Of a stretch of DNA of 64,000 bases, positions 57,102 through 64,000 are shown one piece after another. Origin of the DNA: Cantharellus purpuraceus (taxonomy: Eukaryota; Basidiomycota; Agaricomycetes; Cantharellales; Hydnaceae); NCBI GenBank assembly GCA_025174535.1, contig JALBUN010000017.1, positions 186,001 through 250,000 on the forward strand. Reading direction: 5' to 3'. The position numbers and the translations under genes were made by a program. The first letter of the stretch is position 1; each line of letters begins with the position of its first letter. A model generated the notes under the pieces. The model made no database searches, had not been told where the DNA came from, and saw only the letters and a program-made list of their open reading frames with translations.

Positions 57102-59318
57102 TGGCGAACTATTTGTCCGTCGCGTTTGGTTGGTACTGGCTGATAGGACGGATTTCCAGTGAACCATCGTTGCACACCTGTCAGCGGGAGGTCCGAGAGT
57201 GGGGGCGTTTGAATACTGATTCACACTGATCACTATCTCAGAAATAACTAGATGTTTCAATATGTATGCGGTGTAATTGCTTTTGTATTGGACAGGCCGG
57301 ATAGAATTTCATATTCTCGACGCATCGATGGGTTATACGTTGCGCTCATCGTTGACAAGCATCTTTACTACCTCCAAATGAGCTTTCTCTGTGCATACTA
57401 TTCGGCCAGTGTCGGCTGAAACATTACAACATTTGTCGTCAGTCAAAATCAAGCATTGATCCCAGATGCTGCAACTGCGAGAAAAGATTTGTAAAACATC
57501 GAACAACTTACAAAATCAAGTTGCTGACGCACGGGTGCTGTATGCGGTACTATGTTCAGCCCGAATCAAGACAATGGTTTTATTACGAACCACACATACC
57601 GTGTTCCCATCGTACCTCGCAACCAGTCACCGAACTACATCTGAACATCAGACATGAGACGCTGTCATGATACTGTAACGCACGCGAACACCCGTCCGTA
57701 TAATCAATCACCGAGTACATTCAGGAGTAACAAGTGTATATGCCAAGCTTTTATGTTTGCAACCAGTATTTCGATTTAATCTTCTATTTCTCGCTCAATT
57801 GATTCAAACCCTCTCTATGACGCGTTATTCTAAAATACTTGTAAATCATATCCAATCCCCATCTCATTTTGTACATCTACATTCACTAATTCATCACACA
57901 CGGTCAATTTCTTCCCTATCTGTGTATATGTAATTCTGACGTCACGTTCATGATCCGGATGCCAAGTTTATCTTCACATGTATAGGTATACGTGCTACTA
58001 CTATGTGTTCTTCAGTCAATCTGAATTATCATCTCACTGATTCACTTCTTTCTACTTCTCTAAGATTCTGGTTAAATATATTGGAATACTATGCTCTCAT
58101 TCTACATCTGTATCCGTCTACTTGATCTTACAACAGATTGAGACTGTGAGAATGGCATCTGGGAGTCAGAAAGTTGTGGTCTGTGTTATAAAATACATGT
58201 CGGAGGGTGAGGGCATGGCACGAGTGTGATGTCGAGTGGAGTAGTGATGTAAGAGAGTCATATGGTGATAGGAATAAAATGTGATATGAAGTGAGTCAAA
58301 TAGAGGGTGTATGCGTAGTGCAGAAACCGATCCACTGAGTGTATAGTGTCTAAAACATCTGAGAATAATTTGAGCTGGATATATGTGCCCCAAATAGTAA
58401 TGAGGAGTATAGATGCTCAATGTATGTTGAATATTTCAATGTGTAGTGATTGAAAATGAATGAGGTGACTTGAGTTGAGTATGTGTGGTGTAGAGCTGAT
58501 CAGGCACACCAAAAATCAAGTGTAGAATCGCCCAGATAATTTCTGAAGCGAATAGCAGTGTTCTAGCAGTCAGAGTAAGCTCAGATAATTGATACCAAGT
58601 TAATTTAAATTGGTGAAAAATATTTTACTTGATTTCGAAGTTATATGATCATCTTTATACACAAAATGGTAGTCTAATAGTCCTGTCCAAAGCAAATAGA
58701 TGAAAAATAGAAGGATAAAATGAACATGAAGTATATGAGATGGAGCAAATGTTCATCTAACAAGAGTTCAGGCTAAAATGTCGATGATAAATCTTTTGGA
58801 AAACTAAGTGATGATGATGAGACGGTCCACTCATCATCAGTCGGTCCAATACTTCACCTCCTGCCCCAGACCTTTCTTATGCCCCAAAAAGTTCTCCATG
58901 AGCGCATATGTGCGCTTGTGCGCACAGACTTTCAACAGTCCGAAGATGATTGTAGAGCTTATGATCCGAAAGCCGTTGTCTGTATAGCATCATCAAGATC
59001 AATACGACAGTTGCTATACCTGCAATATCGCGGTCAAAAGCCTTCGTTAGCCGAACAGATCCGGCACATCACCATCAAAAGCTCAAACAGGTGATGAGCG
59101 TGGTCGGGAATAGTTGTCATGATAGGCCACTATGGGGTGCCAAAGCTCGTCGAGCCCCAGCTGGTCCCAAGATTACATACACCAAAAATACACTATACTT
59201 TTCTACCCTCCCATCTTTCCACTCCCCTCAGCCGCTCCTTGATAACCATTTTTTTGCTATTTTTGGGGTCCTTGGGTCCGGGTTTGCGTGTTCGCATACC
59301 ATGGAACGGGAGTAAGCT
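57102..59318. other. long region without a recognised gene
   Basis: 57110-57310 repeats the DUF6533 3' flank. 57700-58860 is AT-rich with no repeat ends or coding sequence that I can support. 59150-59310 matches 52735-52910. A 71-codon frame at 58879-59094 shows no family resemblance. Confidence 0.45.
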
Positions 59319-59319
59319 C

Positions 59320-59810
59320 GCAACGAAACGTAACGTAACGTACACTTGGTTAACCAACCCCAAGACGAGCGCGGGTGTTTGTTCTCTTTTGACTTACCAC
59401 GACCGCCTCCGTGTGGGTGATCCGCGCTGTAAGAAAAAGAAAAAAAACGCAAATAAGCAACGAATGCGACAGCGGCGCACACCACCGCACTACGCATGCG
59501 TTCATTGCCATTCCACGGACTTTGGGCCGTCGACCGGGCCACCGACTTCATCCCGCCTTCGCCAACACAATTTTGTCGTGAAATACATTCCCCACGCGCC
59601 CGTTGGCGTTGCGCCCTCCCGACGAGCGCTGTGGCCATGTCAGAAGTCTGAACGGACGGCCGGTAGAGGTAGGGGATCAGCGGGTGGCGGAGGTGTCGGA
59701 TGGAGGGCGTGATGGGCTTGTAGGTCTTGTACAGGCCATCGACGATGCGGACAGGAGGCGTGCCTGTGCGCTCCGGTGTTGCAGTCGATGGCACAAAAGA
59801 AGCTTGCACT
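59320..59810 (-). pseudogene. mitochondrial ribosomal protein uL2, internally deleted copy F
   Basis: IVDGLYKTYKPITPSIRHLRHP, then SSGGRNANGR joins directly to [15 protein letters not shown] and [14 protein letters not shown]. About the middle two thirds of the gene is missing; the junction lies in GC-rich CGGGCGCGTGG, a string compatible with either flank, which suggests a microhomology deletion. Confidence 0.78.
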
Positions 59811-60299
59811 CACTGTTGAGTATTGCTGGTGGGCTCGTTCCGAGCCAGTGGTAACATCCAGGATGCAGAAGCCCCGTTGCTTATTCAGCAGGGTGATCCG
59901 ATCAATTCCGGGCTACATTGACGTGGAGGTTCTGTCGAACGTTGACAAAAGGTGAGTTTAGGTATTTGGGTATGTCACAGTCATCTGTGAGTTCAAAAAA
60001 TACTTGACGGACCACTCTACTTGCGTGATTTGTGTGACAGCCATCCAGATAATCTGAACCACGCCTCGCCATGAGCTAACACCAGCTCCTGCTGCTTCCA
60101 GGAACCATCTTTCAAATATGCCTTGCCATGCTTCTGCTGATTCAATATAGAGGCTATGTCTGTCACAAACATGAACGCCGGGATCGCATCTGCGACCCTC
60201 GCACGTGCGCTCATACAGCCACTGTTCTCTGTATTGGAATTTGAAACATATCTGCGTCTGTGGTTTGCATGCGCATATGTGGGATTTACTTACATTGAT
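59811..60299. repeat. uL2m upstream module, truncated
   Basis: Matches 54190-54560 with small deletions; ends near 60240, where a different repeat begins. Confidence 0.6.
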
Positions 60300-60835
60300 G
60301 ATCGTCACGGTGTGTCATACCCAACAGTGCCGTTATTTCAGGCGTTGTCACACCTATACTTTGTTGAACATAGACGCGTCAATGCGTTTTTTGTTTGGAT
60401 CCACGGCGGTCCACAGTCCTACAGCCTCAGCGGTGGCACTAACTGTTTATGGATGCCGCCAGAGATATATATAAGAGAAAATTTTCACTCGTTTAAGTTT
60501 TCCTCAATCGAGACTGAGGTTCGTACTACAGTCCCTCCCTCATAGTTTAATAACGAACTAATAATTCTTTTACAGTATCTATTTGAGCTTCTGCTGTGTT
60601 ATAATTCTCAACATACTTTACATAAATTGTTTTCGCCACTGCAGATGTATATGACACGTCTGCAGCTGGTCACTCATCCTCAGCCGTATTCACAATATAC
60701 GGACTGGGGTGAGAGACATTAGTTCACACTTTCTCCAGTCCATACTTATATTTGTGTCTTGTAGATTATCTTGTTCAGGTAACTGCACTTATCCACAATA
60801 TACGGACTGAGATTCAGATTACAATACTCTGTTGT
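60300..60835 (+). repeat. dispersed repeat, copy 2 (of 21956-22283)
   Basis: Matches 21956-22283, including the paired TCCACAATATACGGACTG motifs, but carries a 252-bp solo LTR. Confidence 0.75.
60362..60613 (+). mobile_element. 252-bp solo LTR with TACTT target duplication
   Basis: TGTTGAACATAGACG … ATAATTCTCAACA, ends TGTTGA/TCAACA inverted, flanked by TACTT (60357-60361, 60614-60618). A TATA-like GATATATATAAGAG lies near 60463. The repeat at 22 kb lacks it. Confidence 0.92.
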
Positions 60836-60952
60836 GACATCCGGTTTGCCCAAGCTCTGCTGCTTATTCAGCATGATCATCCGATCAAGTCCGGGCGACT
60901 ACATTCATGTGGAGTTTCCGTCGAACGTTGACAGAGGTGATTTTAGATAATA

Positions 60953-63017
60953 TGTTGAGGATCGCTGAGAGACCATGACAACCTCGGCCTGCCAACGCAT
61001 CAGACCGATGGCCGCGATGGTTGCTTGGAAACGCACACTGGATTACTATGTAGAGATCTTTATGTTTACTATAAGTACATGCATATTAGAATACACAACA
61101 ATCATTGTACTATCTCTATAGGTTATGGGCCCCGTTGCCTAACCTTGTACCCGCACCCAGCACTGTAACATGAAGACATCGAATCCATGGCAGAACACAC
61201 TAATGTCTATCGCATCGACCTGCTTAAAGGCGCGGAAAATTATGTGGTCTGGAAGATAAAAATGATTGACATATTAACGGACCAAGGCTTGTGGGAATAT
61301 GTCAAACAGGGGACGTTACCTGCAGCCCAAGCCCTGAATCTCGACACATGGAAGAAGAGGGACCGCCAGGCACTGTCCACTATCAGATTGGGAGTAGCTG
61401 ACTCAATGCTGGTTTATATATCAAGTGCATCCTCATCAAAAGAAGCTTGGGACGCACTCCAGAGCCTACTTGAAGCTCAAGGACCACTAGGCATAGTGCT
61501 GACATGAAGAAAGCTATTCTGAGCAAAATGTGAGGATGGCACCCCAATAGATGAACACATATGTACCATGCATGGTTACCAAGAGGAATTACACAATTTG
61601 GGAGAGAAAATCAATGGTGTGGAGTTCTCTATCCTCCTACTCACCTCGCTCCCAGATTCCTGGAACAACTACATTGCTTCTATTGACACCTCTGTCCTAA
61701 CTGATGCCACCAAGCTCATAGCCAGACTCCTCAAACACAATCGCTGAATCCACCTGCAGAATGGTGATGACGCTGCATTAGTGGCCAAGAAAAAGAAGTA
61801 CAATGCTAAAATCACCTGCTTCAATTGCAACAAACGAGGTCACTACGCTGCAGAGTGCAGATCAAATAAGAAGGAGAACAACCAGACCAATGCGAAAAAC
61901 GATGGCAAGGATCGGGCCAATGAAACATGGGATGAGTATGCCTTCGCTACGGACGATCACTTGGTCCTGTCGGCACAAAGCTCATCAGCATGGTTAGCTG
62001 ATTCCGGCTGCACATCACACATAGCCAGAGATAGGAGTCTATTTACTGGCTATGTAGAGACCCCTGGTCACAAAGTAACTGGTCTCGGTGATGCTGACAC
62101 ACTAGGGAAGGGCACTGTTTGCCTGCTATCAAATGTCAATGGCAGGATGTGCCTGATAACCCTTTGCAGTGTACTGCACACATCTAGTGCCCCCCACAAC
62201 CTCATATCCATATCATGGGTCATGGATGCTGCCTTTGCTGTTCTCTTCAAAGATTCATGCGCTGTAATTAAGGCACCCGATGGCACCATACTGGCTGAAG
62301 GGGCCAAGGAAGGCTGCCTATATCGCATGAACATCCATGCTAAAAATGAATTGGATCACACATACCTGGCCAAGAATACACGTACCTGGGATGAGTGGCA
62401 CCAAATCTTTGGCCACATGAATATGAACACAGTAAAGCTGCTGAAGCAGAAGCACATGGTCGCCAGGATGGATGTAGATGAGTTGGTTCCAGTGTCCTCC
62501 CAATGCGAAGCCTGCATCAAAGCTAAGCATCATGTGCAACCATTCCCCAAAGAGTCACTTATGAAAATAGCTGAAATTGGAGACCTGACCATTTCAGACG
62601 TGGGGGCCAGCATGCACAACAGCAATTGGAGGTGACTGATACTTCGTCACATTCACCGATGGGAAACCACGCAGAACTGCAGTATATTCCATGAAGCACA
62701 AGTCTGAAGTCTTAACAAAGTTCAAGTATTACAAGAGCTACCTTGAGACTCAGACCGGTCAGAAACTCAAGAAGCTGCGCATCAACAGTGGCAAGGAGTA
62801 CATAAACAAGGGCCTAGAGACTTTCCTACTCGAAGCCAGCATACTACTCAAAGTCACAGCTGCACATTCACCTGCCCAGAACAGAATCGCAGAGTGGATC
62901 AACAGGACTGTAGTGGGGCACGCACGTGTGATGATCGCACAACACCAGCTCCCTCACCTGCTATGGAAGGAAGCTGTTGCTTACGCCATCTACCTCAAAA
63001 ACTGATCACTGACTCGC
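60953..63017 (+). mobile_element. Copia element, 5' part (LTR, gag, start of pol)
   Basis: 5' LTR about 60953-61120 (TGTTGAGGATCGC … ATCTCTATA), then GGTTATGGGCCCC as primer-binding site, gag and integrase. Cut at 63018 by the 1.43-kb LTR; the rest lies beyond the window. It is inserted in a uL2m upstream module. Confidence 0.82.
61187..63017 (+). pseudogene. Copia gag-protease-integrase
   Basis: UBN2-type gag from ATG 61187 (MAEHTNVYRIDLLKGAENY, DTWKKRDRQALSTI), stop at 61505; zinc knuckle CFNCNKRGHYAAEC near 61815; protease WLADSGCTSHIARD near 61993; pre-integrase WHQIFGHMN and CEACIKAKHH near 62400-62530. Integrase core follows with LRINSGKEYINKG (the usual SD motif altered to SGKEY) and AHSPAQNRIAEWINR near 62870. 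TGA stops at 61745 and 62634. Non-functional. Confidence 0.85.
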
Positions 63018-64000
63018 TGACAAGCCAGGACACATTGAGGACATATATCAAACCACTCTGACAGCCCAACTCCGCCAGCACCTTTTTGTATCAAACTTTT
63101 AAATAGCACCACAACTCCCTCTCCACCTCAGTCTCTAATTCTAGCCATCGATCGTCACTCATGTTTCATCGCCATTGATCATTATCAGCCTTCAATTCAC
63201 ACCAATCCTTTCATCATCATTCACATGGCTTCCAATTCTATCCCTCTCTCCAACATCTCTTCTAATAATATGTCACACTGGTCTCTGGACACAGAGGACT
63301 ATCAAAAATATGCCAAGCTCCACAGGCATGTTAAGCCACCTCCACATGTCAAAATACTTCCAAAACTCTTTCAACGTCCAAGATCCCCACCATGTCTCTC
63401 TTATGCCATTGGCGATCCTATATTCTTTCACGATTCCATTGAACCATATACATTCCTTGGCATTTCGCCTCTATATCATAACACAGATAGAAGAGTTGAA
63501 TGTGAGGTAGAGTTTCAGTTGCCATTGCCAACCTATCCTCCCACTTCAATCCGACTCAGGTTACATCGTGTCAGGCAAAGGGACCGAATACCCTTGGAAC
63601 AGGATACCATATGGAGACGTATCACTAATACAATAAGGAGTATTTGTTGTGGATGCTGACTGAAGTCCTCATGTGACTCAAGGTTGATTTACCTTTGGAG
63701 CCATAGGGAAGATGGTATTGGTGGACATTTCTATTGTTCTTTTATATGACTCACCCCTGTTTCATCTTCTAATTCATTCATACATGACTTACTCATCCTT
63801 GTTCTATTTTTGGTTCTTTTATTACTCATCACCTCCTATTCTTACAAAGATTACCCCTATCTGTTGCTTCATTTCTCCATGATTTCCCCATTAGTAGTTC
63901 AACTTCACATGCTTTGTCAGCTGGGTTGATCAGCATTTCATGCATCATATCGCATCATTTGCTCCTCATATTGTGTCATTGTGCCCTGGGGATTTGTATA
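63018..64000 (+). mobile_element. 1.43-kb LTR, copy 3 (truncated by window end)
   Basis: Starts TGACAAGCCAGGACAC in Copia pol and runs to the TATA box at the window edge. The left flank is CTCGC; whether it is solo or part of a full element cannot be seen. Confidence 0.85.
63225..63659 (+). CDS. LTR-borne conserved ORF, 144 aa, copy 3
   Basis: Third intact 144-codon copy (MASNSIPLSNISSNNMSHWS … SICCGC). Several of the changes against copy 2 are CpG-type (for example ACA/ATG giving Thr/Met, CGT/TGT giving Arg/Cys), yet none created a stop. Same position relative to the LTR start (about 207 bp in) as in copy 2. Confidence 0.6.
   Translation: MASNSIPLSNISSNNMSHWSLDTEDYQKYAKLHRHVKPPPHVKILPKLFQRPRSPPCLSYAIGDPIFFHDSIEPYTFLGISPLYHNTDRRVECEVEFQLPLPTYPPTSIRLRLHRVRQRDRIPLEQDTIWRRITNTIRSICCGC

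Noticed and set aside
58166..58420. 84-codon minus-strand frame in the AT-rich gap
   Set aside because: Low-complexity Tyr/His-rich composition, no neighbour or repeat support.

Overview
The window looks like a nuclear contig from a mushroom-forming basidiomycete (Agaricomycetes). Three things point there: many introns of 50-80 bp with GT..AG ends, the basidiomycete families DUF6535 and DUF6533, and dense nested LTR retrotransposons of both Copia and Gypsy type. No rRNA, tRNA or CRISPR array was recognised. Host genes occupy the left edge and a few islands; most of the rest is transposon and segmentally duplicated material.

Left edge, 1-7.8 kb: the 3' part of an FF-domain transcription/splicing protein (TCERG1 type, seven visible exons), then a complete four-exon gene for the proteasome assembly chaperone Nas2/PSMD9 on the minus strand, then a degraded DUF6535 gene on the plus strand.

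8.3-13.1 kb and 30.6-35.35 kb: two nearly identical copies of a ~4.5 kb segment. Each carries the 5' half of a dead mitochondrial ribosomal protein uL2 gene and an intact four-exon gene (579 codons) for a zinc-finger-like protein with a 45-residue repeat. Twelve of the 14 codon differences between the copies are synonymous, so both look constrained.

13.1-21.9 kb: a wrecked Gypsy element (minus strand; RT segment inverted; RNase H lost), whose 5' LTR holds a nested 1.43-kb solo LTR. It sits against the 3' half of a Copia element.

24-31 kb and 44-60 kb: repeated copies of a divergent gene pair, DUF6533 membrane-type protein and mitochondrial uL2. There are three direct copies (DUF6533 starts at 45356, 50554 and 55399), one inverted copy (24.1-29.2 kb) and two half copies fused to the zinc-finger segment. 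All uL2 copies and most DUF6533 copies look inactivated.

35.9-42.0 kb: a Copia element with two 206-bp LTRs that splits a host exon. Every LTR mismatch falls at a CpG. A 1.43-kb solo LTR sits in its pol gene. A second Copia element begins at 60.95 kb and is interrupted at 63.02 kb by a third copy of that LTR, which runs off the window.

The most unusual item is the 1.43-kb LTR family. All three copies keep the same uninterrupted 144-codon ORF upstream of the LTR TATA box, the two fully bounded copies have GCGC target duplications, and an empty site is present at 25.27 kb.
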